A stretch of DNA of 64,000 nt, taken from positions 124,001-188,000 of the forward strand of contig NZ_RJUD01000002.1 in the NCBI RefSeq assembly GCF_024343675.1, written 5' to 3'. Of the stretch, positions 35,438-44,329 are shown one piece after another (the stretch's first letter is position 1; every line of letters begins with the position of its first letter). The notes under the pieces are model-generated. The model was not told where the DNA came from and did not search any database. It saw nothing but the letters and a program-made list of their open reading frames with translations. The translations under genes and the position numbers were made by a program. Origin of the DNA: Lacihabitans sp. CS3-21. Lineage in GTDB: Bacteria > Bacteroidota > Bacteroidia > Cytophagales > Spirosomataceae.

Positions 35438-36679
35438 TTAGCCCTCGACAATCTCCTTAGTAGGATCAATGAAAAACCAAAGTGCAGAGGCAACTATCAA
35501 GCAACCTGCAATCAGAAAAAGTGGATAATTGAAATTCCCAGTTTGCTGTACAATGGTTCCGAAAATAATCGTGATAAAAAATCCGCCCATTTGTCCTGCA
35601 AAGTTCATGGCTCCAGTTACAGTTCCAGCGTTTCTTTTGCCAATATCAACACAAACCGCAAAGGCAACGGGCAGGGTAAGGTCTTTTAGAAACACACATA
35701 ATGCTAGTAGATAGCCTGCTAATTGATTGTCAGTCGTCAAGCCTGCACCTAAAAAACAAATACTAGAGAGTCCTAAACCAGCTACTCCTACAATTCTTCT
35801 TCCCAACTTTAATCCAAATTTTTTGCTCAAAAAATCACTCGCAAACCCACCTACGATACAACCAATGGCACCAAGGAAATAAGAGAGCGAAATGAAATTT
35901 TTGGTTTGGTCCTCGGTCATCATTCTGCCTTCTTGGAAATAGGTGGAGGACCAATTGGTAAAGAAATACGAAGCATAAAAAAACAAGTGACACATGATCA
36001 TCAAAAGCCAAATGTTTGGATTTTTGATGATGGTTTTCCAATGAATTTTATGAGAAATTGGGGCATTTTTTCTGGCAGTTTCTATTTCTTCTATTTCTTT
36101 TTGCGTAATGCCTTTATGTTCAGAAGGATTGTCTCTGAACCAATAATACCAAGCTGCTGCCCAAATACTTCCGACCACGCCAAGAATGAAAAAAGCCATT
36201 CTCCAGCCTACCAAATGTACCAGAGGAATTACCAAAAGTGGGGTTAGAGCCCCGCCAATGCGTCCTGCGGCCCAAATAACGGACTGTGCTCTCCCAACTT
36301 CAACAGCCGGAAACCATCGAGCAATGGCAATGGAGGCGTTTGGATAAGCACCCGCTTCGCCCATGCCAAATAAAAACCTGACAATGAGCAAGTAAACAAA
36401 TCCAAAAGCAGTTCCAGTCAAGGCCGTAAATCCCGACCACCAAAGTACTACTCTGGTCAATACTTTTCTTGGGCCAATTCTGTCTCCAAGAATACCTGTT
36501 GGGAGTTCGAACAAGGCATAGGCCAATGAAAATGCCCCAAGAATATATCCAAAAGATTGATTGTCCAGATCAAGGTCTTCTTTAACATACTTGCTCACTA
36601 CGTTCATACATACCCTATCCAAAAAAGTTATGATAGACAGCAAGAACAAGAAAAAGAGGACTTTGTGGCGTATTTTCAC
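35438..36679 (-). CDS. MFS transporter, anion:cation symporter (ACS)-like
   Basis: 413 residues with twelve predicted transmembrane helices. MFS signatures include FELPTGILGDRIGPRKVL after helix 2 and RFLFGMGEAGAYPNASIAIARWFP in helices 4-5, the latter typical of ACS-family carriers of organic acids such as hexuronates, galactonate and glucarate. It is likely an inner-membrane proton symporter for a carboxylate. It is transcribed toward the susCD terminator, with the oxidase gene upstream on the same strand 85 bases away, so the two may share a catabolic role. Confidence 0.85.
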   Translation of the reverse strand: MKIRHKVLFFLFLLSIITFLDRVCMNVVSKYVKEDLDLDNQSFGYILGAFSLAYALFELPTGILGDRIGPRKVLTRVVLWWSGFTALTGTAFGFVYLLIVRFLFGMGEAGAYPNASIAIARWFPAVEVGRAQSVIWAAGRIGGALTPLLVIPLVHLVGWRMAFFILGVVGSIWAAAWYYWFRDNPSEHKGITQKEIEEIETARKNAPISHKIHWKTIIKNPNIWLLMIMCHLFFYASYFFTNWSSTYFQEGRMMTEDQTKNFISLSYFLGAIGCIVGGFASDFLSKKFGLKLGRRIVGVAGLGLSSICFLGAGLTTDNQLAGYLLALCVFLKDLTLPVAFAVCVDIGKRNAGTVTGAMNFAGQMGGFFITIIFGTIVQQTGNFNYPLFLIAGCLIVASALWFFIDPTKEIVEG

Positions 36680-36764
36680 GGTTATAGGGTTTAAGTTTTT
36701 TCAAATTTAAAAAGCTTTTCTCCAAAACCATCACAAAATATTTGAACCAGTTAAAATTATGATT

Positions 36765-37916
36765 TTAACCTTTCATTTCTTTCATCAAATCCATCAAAAC
36801 ATCTATCCATTTTTCGGTGAGTTCTCGTTTTGGGTTGGTGTCCCAACTTCCGTCTATGCCGTTGCCGCCCAAGTAAATACCGTCTTTTCTGGTAATGAAA
36901 TATGCACCTTTTGTGGCTAATTTATAGTTTACTTCATTTTGTGGTATCAAACAGGCCAATTGCCCCGAGATGGGCATCAATTCTTCATCATTAAAAACAC
37001 TTTTGGCCCCCAAGCCCATACAGTTGACTATTACTTTTTCTGGTAAAGCATCTAGGTCTTCCAAAGTTTTGATGTCATGTATTTTTAATTTTCCGCCACG
37101 AAGCAGGAAGTTGTTTAGATGGAAATTGAGATAACTTGGAATATTAAAAATCATATTACTCCTTTTTCTAACATAATCTGCCTGAAAGGGGTGGTTTTTC
37201 TTATCCATCAGTACCCAATCAGGAGCCAAACCTTCTAAATGGAAAATTTCTCCGCCACCATTTCCGTCTGTTGTACTTGGGATAGATTTATGCACCACAT
37301 AGTCATCGCACCAGTTCACGATGTCTTCCATACCCAAAAGCATTTGCAATCTTCGGAATGAAAATCGGGTGGCTTCTTCCCATTTTTTTTCAAAATCTGG
37401 AGTAGATTTTGTCTTGTCGCAAACTCTTGAAGCAGGTGACCAAGTACCGGTGGCCAAGTTTGAAGTGATGTTTGGTGGTACGTCTTTGGTATATATGGTC
37501 ACTTCATAACCACTCTCCTGAAGCAGCGTTGCGGTGGCTATTCCTACAGTCCCGGCTCCAATTAAGGCTATTTTTTTGTCAGGTTGTTCCATCACAAGTT
37601 TTCTTGCCAAATGTCCAGTTCCCCACGACAAAGACCAACCACTTCCTCCATGTCCATAATTATGCACAATAGTTTTATTGCCCAACAATTGCTTTTCAAT
37701 TCTTGGCCCAGAAGCTCTGAAAGGCCTAAGACCTACAGTTTCTTTTATGATTCTATCTTTGGAAAGCTTTAGTTTGGGTATAAATTGATATCCCCGATTG
37801 ATGTTGTAGTTTTTATCGCCGTAAAGAATTGGGCCTGTAGCACACGAACTCAATAGTTGGCTAGAAATGGCAGCACTACCTAATGCAGCATTGATAAAAA
37901 AGTCTCTTCTTTTCAT
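36765..37916 (-). CDS. D-amino-acid oxidase-like FAD oxidoreductase with permuted domain order
   Basis: 383 residues. The N-terminus carries a Tat-like and lipobox signal (RRDFFINA ... LLSSC25), so the enzyme is probably periplasmic. Residues 61-107 (VGLRPFRASGPRIE with Arg64, then HNYGHGGSGWSLSWG) match the segment that is C-terminal in known D-amino-acid oxidases. The FAD-binding LIGAGTVGIATA (119-130) and SNLATGTWSP come after it. NCMGLGAKS (298-306), Tyr331, Tyr339 in GAYFITR, and GGNGIDGSWDTNP (350-362) follow, and the protein ends where the canonical C-terminal segment would begin. This looks like a circular permutation that retains the active-site residues. It should oxidise a D-amino acid or related amine to an imine; the electron acceptor is unknown. 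Confidence 0.82.
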   Translation of the reverse strand: MKRRDFFINAALGSAAISSQLLSSCATGPILYGDKNYNINRGYQFIPKLKLSKDRIIKETVGLRPFRASGPRIEKQLLGNKTIVHNYGHGGSGWSLSWGTGHLARKLVMEQPDKKIALIGAGTVGIATATLLQESGYEVTIYTKDVPPNITSNLATGTWSPASRVCDKTKSTPDFEKKWEEATRFSFRRLQMLLGMEDIVNWCDDYVVHKSIPSTTDGNGGGEIFHLEGLAPDWVLMDKKNHPFQADYVRKRSNMIFNIPSYLNFHLNNFLLRGGKLKIHDIKTLEDLDALPEKVIVNCMGLGAKSVFNDEELMPISGQLACLIPQNEVNYKLATKGAYFITRKDGIYLGGNGIDGSWDTNPKRELTEKWIDVLMDLMKEMKG

Positions 37917-38055
37917 ATTTTTTTCTTTGGTTAGTTTGAACGTATTTCAAATTAGTCTGAAAATTCTTGTTTTCGAAATTTTAAAATACTATTTTAATCT
38001 TCTGATTATAAACTATTTATAATTTATTCGAAAAGAAAAACTAAATATTAATATA

Positions 38056-38550
38056 ATGCAAAAAGTTAAAACTGTTGTCGTGTTTTTAGTCCTTTGTTTG
38101 AGTTTGGGCATTTCTCAAACTAATGCTCAAAAAGTAGAAATGATAGGTGCTGAAAGTAGTATTATTTCGAATGCTGCAATTGTACCTGAAGGTAAGAAGC
38201 TGTATTTTTCTAGTGGCCTCACTGCATCTGCCCTTAATTCAAGTTTGCCCGAAGGTGATTATGCCAAATATGGTGACACAAAAGCCCAAGCCATTTCGAT
38301 TTTAGAAAAATTCAAAACTTCTTTGGCTGAAAAAGGGCTAAAAATGGCAGATGTATTCTCGATGCGGGTTTATTTAACTCCAGATGTAAAAACTGGTGCT
38401 TATGATTTCGATGGTTGGAATGCTGCTTACAAACAGTATTTTGGTACAACCGAAAATCCCAACAAACCTGTAAGGGCAACTTTGGGAGTTTCGGCTCTTG
38501 TGAACAGATTTAAGTTTATCGAAATAGAAATAGTGGCAGCTTATCCTTGA
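38056..38550 (+). CDS. Exported RidA (YjgF/YER057c/UK114) family protein
   Basis: 164 residues. A signal peptide (about 1-24, ending ISQTNAQ) precedes a RidA domain with the conserved substrate-binding Arg in RATLGVSAL (about residue 140). Also visible are FSSGLTASALNS and DVFSMRVYLTPDV. Cytosolic RidA hydrolyses reactive enamine/imine intermediates; an exported version would do this in the periplasm. It is divergent from the amino-acid-oxidase-like gene across 139 bases, whose product should release imines in the same compartment, so a functional pair is plausible. It is convergent with the SO2930 gene nine bases downstream. Confidence 0.88.
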   Translation: MQKVKTVVVFLVLCLSLGISQTNAQKVEMIGAESSIISNAAIVPEGKKLYFSSGLTASALNSSLPEGDYAKYGDTKAQAISILEKFKTSLAEKGLKMADVFSMRVYLTPDVKTGAYDFDGWNAAYKQYFGTTENPNKPVRATLGVSALVNRFKFIEIEIVAAYP

Positions 38551-38559
38551 TAAACCGTG

Positions 38560-39645
38560 CTATTTTTCAGTAGGTAATGAATCTATCCAATCCGAAATAA
38601 GTTTAACGCCTTCTTTGTGTACACTCACTCGGCCAATCTCCGGCATCATTATGCCTGGATGGGTAGAATTCATACGGTAAGTGAGTATAGATTCCATGCC
38701 TTTACCTGGATTGATGTCGAATTTGAAGGTACCTGCACCGATTCCTGCCGCCACTGGTGATTTTTTTACACCCCAATGATAAGGATCGGTTTCTTCGAAA
38801 TTTAGTCTTAAACCCGAACTAGCAGCTGGGCCATAAGTGCTGTGACAATGGCCACAATTGACATCCAAATAAGACCGAGCCTTGATGTCCAAACTTGCCG
38901 AAGCGTCGCTGATTGACTTCAATCCATTTATCTTATTTTTGTCTGGTAAATTGTTCAAATACCCAACTTTTACCCATTTCTCGAGTTGGTTCATCTTTTC
39001 TGTCCCATAGGATATCTCATGATTAAGTTGTTTTGTTTTAGGGCCAATCGGGCTAAAAGTTCCATTTCGGTTGTGGCAACTTTTACATTGATTCTTATTT
39101 GGCATGGCGTATTTTATATTGTGCATTTCGCCTTTTTCGTCTTTCCAAGAGAGTGGTATTATTCCACCAATAGATTTATATTCCGCATCTTTTTGGTCTT
39201 TGTTCCATTTGTAAGGATATGCTTCCCATTTATTGTTTTTCTTTACCAAGAGCCTAGTTTCTAAGATTTGTTTTTCTGCATTTGGTTTTGAAAAATCCGT
39301 GGGGTAGTAAAAAGTTTTTACAATAATGGTATGTTCTGGAAAATCAAGTGGCTTATCTTGGTCTTTGATGTCAAAATTAGCTTTTGAGCCTTTTGGCATC
39401 CATACAAAACGGCTTTTATGTGCGTAATCTGTAAATAAGGCTGCTGCGGGTTCATACAAAAGCACACCTTCGTTACTTTCTAACTTCGCCATTTCTCCTT
39501 TGAAAAAACCATACTCCGACAGTTTTTTATATGGGAGTTTGTCAAATTCTATTTCTGAAGGCAATTTGCTTTGTTTCATTTTAAAGCATGCGGCAATTAA
39601 CCAAACCAATACTGCCAAAAGAGCTATTTTTTGAAAAAGTTTCAT
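38560..39645 (-). CDS. SO2930-family diheme c-type cytochrome lipoprotein
   Basis: 361 residues with a lipoprotein signal (LAVLVWLIAAC, Cys20). Two heme c motifs are visible: CKSCH (Cys187, Cys190, His191) and CGHCH (Cys264, Cys267, His268), the latter in DVNCGHCHSTYGPA. The C-terminal PGIMMPEIGRVSVHKEGVKL could provide a methionine ligand. It matches the SO2930/HNE_0200 family, whose members regularly occur beside a beta-helix lipoprotein, as here with a four-base overlap. It is periplasmic, possibly passing electrons from an unknown oxidation. Confidence 0.87.
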   Translation of the reverse strand: MKLFQKIALLAVLVWLIAACFKMKQSKLPSEIEFDKLPYKKLSEYGFFKGEMAKLESNEGVLLYEPAAALFTDYAHKSRFVWMPKGSKANFDIKDQDKPLDFPEHTIIVKTFYYPTDFSKPNAEKQILETRLLVKKNNKWEAYPYKWNKDQKDAEYKSIGGIIPLSWKDEKGEMHNIKYAMPNKNQCKSCHNRNGTFSPIGPKTKQLNHEISYGTEKMNQLEKWVKVGYLNNLPDKNKINGLKSISDASASLDIKARSYLDVNCGHCHSTYGPAASSGLRLNFEETDPYHWGVKKSPVAAGIGAGTFKFDINPGKGMESILTYRMNSTHPGIMMPEIGRVSVHKEGVKLISDWIDSLPTEK

Positions 39646-40913
39646 ATGCCTTTAACATCGGTTTTTACCTCAACTTTACATTTGTTGAAGTTGTCAAGAT
39701 CGCTTACAACAGCTATATCCATAATTCCGCCTTTGTCAGGAATCACAAACCTAGTAAAACGGAAATCAGCCGATTTTTCGTTGATACAGATGTTCATTGG
39801 GTTTTTGGTAGGGTCTTTGCCTACTTTCTCATCAATTATTCCGTCATAAATCAAATCTTGTGGTTTGCGACATTTGGCAGTAATCAGTTTTCCAAAATCT
39901 TTTGAAACATCTGGAATGGCCATTTTTCGTTCGTAAACATTATCATGAAAATAAATATCACTTGAATAAGGCGACCAACCCGGATGGTTCGGGACTTTGA
40001 GTTCGGTTATTTGATAGTCCAAAATGGCTACGCCTGTAGTTTTGTGGTTAATGATTTGGTTTTCATATACTTCTACATTTTTTCCAGCCATGATAATTAC
40101 ACCACTACCAGGAGGAATCATCGTGATGGGGTTACCGTTTTCTGAAGCTTCGCCCTGTGCAAAGTTGTCGTGATTGTTATCCTTTATGAGGTTTTTATAC
40201 ACTTTGGTATTCACTCCAAAAGCCTTAGGCAAACCAGGTAAGTTGAATACCAAAATGCCTGAAGTATTGTTAATGGCTTTATTGTTATACACTTCTGCAT
40301 TGTCTGAATTTTCAATTTCAATGCCCGCCACATTCTCAAAAACGTAATTGTTTCTCACCACAATGTTTTCAGATTGGCCAACGTAAATGCCTGCATCTCT
40401 TGAATGTGAAACTTCACATTCTTCTATTAGTACATTTTTGCATTGCACAGGATAAATCCCATAAGTGCCGCTTTTCGCCAAATCGGAATTCGTCCAAGTT
40501 GTATTTACTCTTCTGAATGTCAGACCTATGCATTTCTGTGTTTTTATATCGTCTCCTGGTGCATCCATTACTGTGAAATCCTCCAAAATAATGTTATTGC
40601 CTGCTATTTTCATTCCCTCTCCACCAGTGCTCAGTGTCTTAAATGAAATTACTGTTTTGTACATCCCAGCACCTTTTACAGTAATATTGTTTAAACTATC
40701 TAAAATTAGCTGAGTGCCAATTTCATAAAATCCTTCTGGGATTTCTATCAAGTCACCGTCTTTGGCATCAATAAATTTGGTTACTAAATCCTCAATATCT
40801 TCTTCAGATGCTTTTTTTATGGAACTTAGATCAAGTTTTGAGGTGGTTTTTTCTCCAGAATTGCAAGAAATGAAAAATGGAATGCAAAGGAAAACAAGCA
40901 AAAGGTTTTTCAT
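39642..40913 (-). CDS. Parallel beta-helix repeat lipoprotein (partner of SO2930 family)
   Basis: 423 residues with a lipoprotein signal (LVFLCIPFFISC). The centre (about 45-330) is a right-handed parallel beta-helix with pectate-lyase-like turns (LNNITVKGAGMYKTVISF, NNIILEDFTVMDAPGDDIKT, SENIVVRNNYVFENVAGIEI, AEVYNNKAINNTSGILVF). The last 90 residues are a separate beta-rich region. Beta-helix proteins of this type bind or cleave acidic polysaccharides, but no lyase active site can be assigned. Its ATGA overlap with the diheme cytochrome gene implies a joint function at the cell envelope. Confidence 0.85.
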   Translation of the reverse strand: MKNLLLVFLCIPFFISCNSGEKTTSKLDLSSIKKASEEDIEDLVTKFIDAKDGDLIEIPEGFYEIGTQLILDSLNNITVKGAGMYKTVISFKTLSTGGEGMKIAGNNIILEDFTVMDAPGDDIKTQKCIGLTFRRVNTTWTNSDLAKSGTYGIYPVQCKNVLIEECEVSHSRDAGIYVGQSENIVVRNNYVFENVAGIEIENSDNAEVYNNKAINNTSGILVFNLPGLPKAFGVNTKVYKNLIKDNNHDNFAQGEASENGNPITMIPPGSGVIIMAGKNVEVYENQIINHKTTGVAILDYQITELKVPNHPGWSPYSSDIYFHDNVYERKMAIPDVSKDFGKLITAKCRKPQDLIYDGIIDEKVGKDPTKNPMNICINEKSADFRFTRFVIPDKGGIMDIAVVSDLDNFNKCKVEVKTDVKGI

Positions 40914-40987
40914 GATATTGAGGGTTAAATTGAATTATTGCAAATCTATTTCAAATTTGATGAAACATATATTGACAAAAGTCAAAA

Positions 40988-41575
40988 TCAAGATTTTTTG
41001 GCTCTTATTCGGCTTAAAGTTTCATTTGAAACACCTAAATAACTGGCAATATGATGGAGTGGAACTCTGTTGTAAATCCACATTCTGTCCTTTTGAAGTT
41101 TTTCAAAACGCTCATTAGCTGTCAAATGGTGGAAGTCATAATGGTAGGTTTCTGTACTCAATAAATATTTTTCGGTAACCTTCCGGCCCATTCTTTCTAG
41201 CAAATGGTAATCGTTGTACAGTTGTTCTAAATCGTCTTTTTCAATGTAAAAACCCTTTGAATCTTCTAAGGCTTGAAGTCCTGTGTTGCTTTCTTTAGAA
41301 TTTACCAAACTTGAAAGGGAGGCTACTATGTCCCCTTCAAAACCAAACCATACAGTGATTTCTTTTTGATCTTTGTCCAGAATAAATTCTCTAATTGCTC
41401 CCTGTGCTATAAGATATATTTTGTCGCTAATTTCTCCTTTTTTAAGAAGGAAATCTCGCTTTTTAAATGAGAAGGGGTGTAGTTTTGATGAGATAGCTTC
41501 CTCTTCGGCCTTACCAAAGGGTACTATTTCTTTGAGATTATCTAATAAAGCTCTCTTTGCAGTTTCCAGATGCCA
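40988..41575 (-). CDS. Crp/Fnr family transcriptional regulator, start codon unclear
   Basis: The open frame, bounded by a TGA at 41576-41578, gives up to 195 residues. A cyclic-nucleotide-binding fold is visible (FKKRDFLLKKGEISDKIYLI, TVWFGFEGDIVASL, QALEDSKGFYIEKDDLE) and a C-terminal HTH (HHIASYLGVSNETLSRIRAKK). No ATG or GTG lies at the expected N-terminus, and the first TTG (41308) would delete most of the sensor domain. An ATG 41576-41574 exists one frame off, so either a frameshift lies between it and about 41540, or a rare start such as CTG 41569 is used. The next gene downstream on the strand is the beta-helix/SO2930 pair's end region. Confidence 0.75.
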   Translation of the reverse strand, partial: WHLETAKRALLDNLKEIVPFGKAEEEAISSKLHPFSFKKRDFLLKKGEISDKIYLIAQGAIREFILDKDQKEITVWFGFEGDIVASLSSLVNSKESNTGLQALEDSKGFYIEKDDLEQLYNDYHLLERMGRKVTEKYLLSTETYHYDFHHLTANERFEKLQKDRMWIYNRVPLHHIASYLGVSNETLSRIRAKKS

Positions 41576-41629
41576 TCAGGTTTAAATTTGATTACAAGTT
41601 AGAAATTATTTTTCAGAAAAAAACTAATT

Positions 41630-42649
41630 TTATCTTCCAAAAAACTCAATCACAGCTTGTTGGCCAGCCATCATCATCATTTGTTTTTCGTTGTCAGGCA
41701 CTTTTCGCACTCTTGCACTAAGGCCATTGTCGTTTATATAAATGGTTCGCTCCAAATCTCGTTTGTTGGGAGCGTTTACATTTCTCATCATTAGGCCACC
41801 AAGGGCATCCATGTATGAACTGATATCATGGATAGTTTGAACTGCGGCACCATCTTTTTTCGCCAATTCATGGTCAATTTGGGTGCATTTTTCTAAACGT
41901 AAACCTATGGTTTGTTCGTTGAAAATCTCTTTTTCTCCTTCGTTGCTCATATATTTGGGTTTATCAAAAATATCAATTGGATAGTTAAGCATAAGCCCAC
42001 CATCCACAAAAAGGTTACACTTTTTGTTGGCTATTGGCTCTTCATATACGGTTCCTTCTTGATCAATCCATATACTTTTATAATAGAGAGGAATGGACAT
42101 CGAAATCCTTACTGCATCTGCAATTCTCATTTTTGGATATGTTTCGTGAGAAAAAATGACCAATGATTGCTCAGTAAGGTTAGTTCCGGTCACGTATAAA
42201 TCTCTAAAGGGCGTGGCCTCAGCCAATCTATGGAGTTCTTCAAAAGTCAGATTTGCATTTCCAGTTCTTTGAAAAATTACATTTTCCATGGTTTTTAAAA
42301 AACTTTCGCCTTTAAACCAACCATATTCTTTGATAAGTCTCTTGGTGCCTTTGGCCACAAAACCGTCATCGTTGAAGGTTTCAATGGGAGTTTGGTTGAC
42401 TATTTCTATGATTTCTTTTGGTGAATAACCCACTGAAAGTAAGCAGGCTTGTATCGCTCCTGCAGAAGTGCCTGCTACTCTTGTAATGTTTTGTAAGATT
42501 CCTTTTTTCTCCAACTCGAGCAATGCTCCGCCATAAGCAATTCCTTTTATGCCCCCGCCCTCCATCACAAGATTTCGGTAAGTGTTTTTTTGAGAAAATG
42601 AGCTCTTTAAAATTAAAAATGTAAGCAGAAAAGTGATTGAAATTCTCAT
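41630..42649 (-). CDS. Patatin-like phospholipase family protein, exported
   Basis: 339 residues from ATG 42649, giving a signal peptide (MRISITFLLTFLILKSSFSQ). The catalytic Ser-Asp dyad motifs are present: oxyanion loop EGGGIKGIAYGGAL, nucleophile GTSAGAIQA and VDGGLMLNYPID. It likely hydrolyses acyl esters in the periplasm or outside the cell. The frame extends to 42790 but overlaps the divergent glycosyltransferase start, and the signal peptide argues for 42649. A C-terminal region of about 80 residues (GGLMMRNVNAPNKRDLERTI) is typical of bacterial patatins. Confidence 0.88.
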   Translation of the reverse strand: MRISITFLLTFLILKSSFSQKNTYRNLVMEGGGIKGIAYGGALLELEKKGILQNITRVAGTSAGAIQACLLSVGYSPKEIIEIVNQTPIETFNDDGFVAKGTKRLIKEYGWFKGESFLKTMENVIFQRTGNANLTFEELHRLAEATPFRDLYVTGTNLTEQSLVIFSHETYPKMRIADAVRISMSIPLYYKSIWIDQEGTVYEEPIANKKCNLFVDGGLMLNYPIDIFDKPKYMSNEGEKEIFNEQTIGLRLEKCTQIDHELAKKDGAAVQTIHDISSYMDALGGLMMRNVNAPNKRDLERTIYINDNGLSARVRKVPDNEKQMMMMAGQQAVIEFFGR

Positions 42650-42773
42650 TATATGTGTTCCAAATGTTAGAAAAACAACTTTAAGAATTGCGAAATATTG
42701 TTTAAATGCCATGGATAAATGCCAAAAAGAATAAATTAGTGGTATTTTTGTGAAGGCAAATAAACCGCCAAAA

Positions 42774-43523
42774 ATGAGATTCAGTATCATTACAGTTTGT
42801 TACAACAGCATAAATACCATAGAGCATACTATTCAGAGTGTTTTAAATCAGACCTTTACGGATTTTGAGTACATTGTTATAGATGGCGGTTCTAAAGACG
42901 GAACTGTGGAGGTTTTGGAAAAATACAAAGATAGAATTATTTATATATCTGAAAAAGACAAAGGGATTTATGATGCCATGAACAAAGGCCTTAAACTGGC
43001 TAATGGTGAAATTATCGGCATGATAGGGTCTGACGATTTTTATCCTGCAAATGATGTTTTGGAAGCCGTTGCCTCTGGTTTTGATACCTACAAAACCGAT
43101 GCTATTTATGGCGATAAACAGTTTGTAAATCCAGATAACATTGACAAAGTGGTGCGTTATTGGACCGTTGGCGAATACAAAAAGGAGTATTGGTTAAAGG
43201 GATTCATGCCACCGCATCTTTCGTTTTATGTAAAAAGAACTTGCTATGAAAAGTTTGGTGAATACAGAACTGACTTTACTTGCTCTGCTGACTATGAGCT
43301 GATGCTGCGGATGTTATATAAAAATAATGTTTCGGCTCATTACATCCCCAAAGTTTTGATGACTATGAGAAATGGAGGAACGAGTACTGCATCGTGGAAA
43401 CACCGCTGGGTGGCGAATCAAGAGGATAGGAAAGCTTGGAAGGTTAATGGGCTTAAGCCAAAATGGTATACACTTTGGTGGAAACCACTTTCTAAGATAG
43501 TGCAACTGTTCAAGGATAAGTGA
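42774..43523 (+). CDS. Glycosyltransferase family 2 protein
   Basis: 249 residues with a GT-A fold: FSIITVCYNSINTIEHTIQS, FEYIVIDGGSKDGTVEVL, YDAMNKGLKLANGEIIGMIGSDDFY (DxD-like SDD near residue 90) and a C-terminal ADYELMLRMLYK. It transfers a sugar from a nucleotide donor in polysaccharide or O-antigen synthesis; donor and acceptor cannot be told. ATG 42774 matches the family start; a GTG at 42750 is less likely. It is first of a three-gene set with a formyltransferase and a deacetylase. Confidence 0.9.
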   Translation: MRFSIITVCYNSINTIEHTIQSVLNQTFTDFEYIVIDGGSKDGTVEVLEKYKDRIIYISEKDKGIYDAMNKGLKLANGEIIGMIGSDDFYPANDVLEAVASGFDTYKTDAIYGDKQFVNPDNIDKVVRYWTVGEYKKEYWLKGFMPPHLSFYVKRTCYEKFGEYRTDFTCSADYELMLRMLYKNNVSAHYIPKVLMTMRNGGTSTASWKHRWVANQEDRKAWKVNGLKPKWYTLWWKPLSKIVQLFKDK

Positions 43524-43564
43524 TTTTTTAGATTTTTGGAAAACCAATTTAGGATTTATAAAAA

Positions 43565-44329
43565 ATGAGAATAGTAATTCTTACGCAAGATGACCCATTT
43601 TATTTGGGGAAAAACATTGATTTTTTGGTAAAGAATATGCCAAAAGCTGCTGAAATAGTTGGAACAGTGTTGTTCGAGGTTTCGCCTTTTGGCAAAAGAG
43701 AGACGTTTTTTGAGAAAATGAAAAAGACTTTTGATGTATTTGGACTTCAATTTTTTTCCTACTATAGTTATAAGTTTATCAAATCAAAGTTCGATTCAGG
43801 TAATTCTGTAGCCAAAGTATTGGATAAATACAATATTCCTCTTATTAAAATTGAAGGTGGAATAAATAGTAAAGAAAATAGAGGAATTCTGAAAACTTAT
43901 CAGCCTGATTTATTGGTATCAATAGGTGGGAATCAGATTTTCAAAAGACCTTTGTTAGACTTGGCAACTTATGGATGTGTAAATCTGCATACGGCTCTTT
44001 TGCCTAAATACAGAGGCTTAATGCCTTCATTTTGGGTTTTGAAAAATAACGAGAAATATACAGGCGTTTCTGTTTTCTTTGTAGATGAAGGCATAGATTC
44101 GGGTCCAATATTGGTTCAGAAAAAAGTAGAAATTGGTGATAGAAGTCAAGAAGAGCTGATAAAATACACCAAACAGATAGGTATGGAATGTATCATAGAA
44201 AGTATAGAATTAATTCAAAAAGGTGGTTTTAAATTGATTCCTAATCCTGCTGAAGAAATGACTTATTTTTCTTTCCCAACAAGAAAGGATGTAGACGAGT
44301 TTTATAAGGCTGGCAAAAGATTTTTCTAA
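43565..44329 (+). CDS. Formyltransferase family protein (sugar N-formyltransferase-like)
   Basis: 254 residues of the 10-formyltetrahydrofolate-dependent formyltransferase fold. The catalytic Asn-x-His is in [19 protein letters not shown] and the catalytic Asp in [19 protein letters not shown]. It is shorter than methionyl-tRNA formyltransferase and lacks its C-terminal OB domain. Its neighbours (GT2, polysaccharide deacetylase) suggest a nucleotide-aminosugar or glycan amine as substrate; this is inference. It ends on the base where the deacetylase starts (TAATG). Confidence 0.83.
   Translation: MRIVILTQDDPFYLGKNIDFLVKNMPKAAEIVGTVLFEVSPFGKRETFFEKMKKTFDVFGLQFFSYYSYKFIKSKFDSGNSVAKVLDKYNIPLIKIEGGINSKENRGILKTYQPDLLVSIGGNQIFKRPLLDLATYGCVNLHTALLPKYRGLMPSFWVLKNNEKYTGVSVFFVDEGIDSGPILVQKKVEIGDRSQEELIKYTKQIGMECIIESIELIQKGGFKLIPNPAEEMTYFSFPTRKDVDEFYKAGKRFF

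Noticed and set aside
41308-41310. TTG at 41308 as the true Crp/Fnr start
   Set aside because: It would remove most of the cyclic-nucleotide-binding fold that is plainly encoded upstream in the same frame.
42650-42790. N-terminal extension of the patatin-like protein
   Set aside because: It adds a non-homologous hydrophobic stretch before a clear signal peptide and overlaps the divergent glycosyltransferase start.
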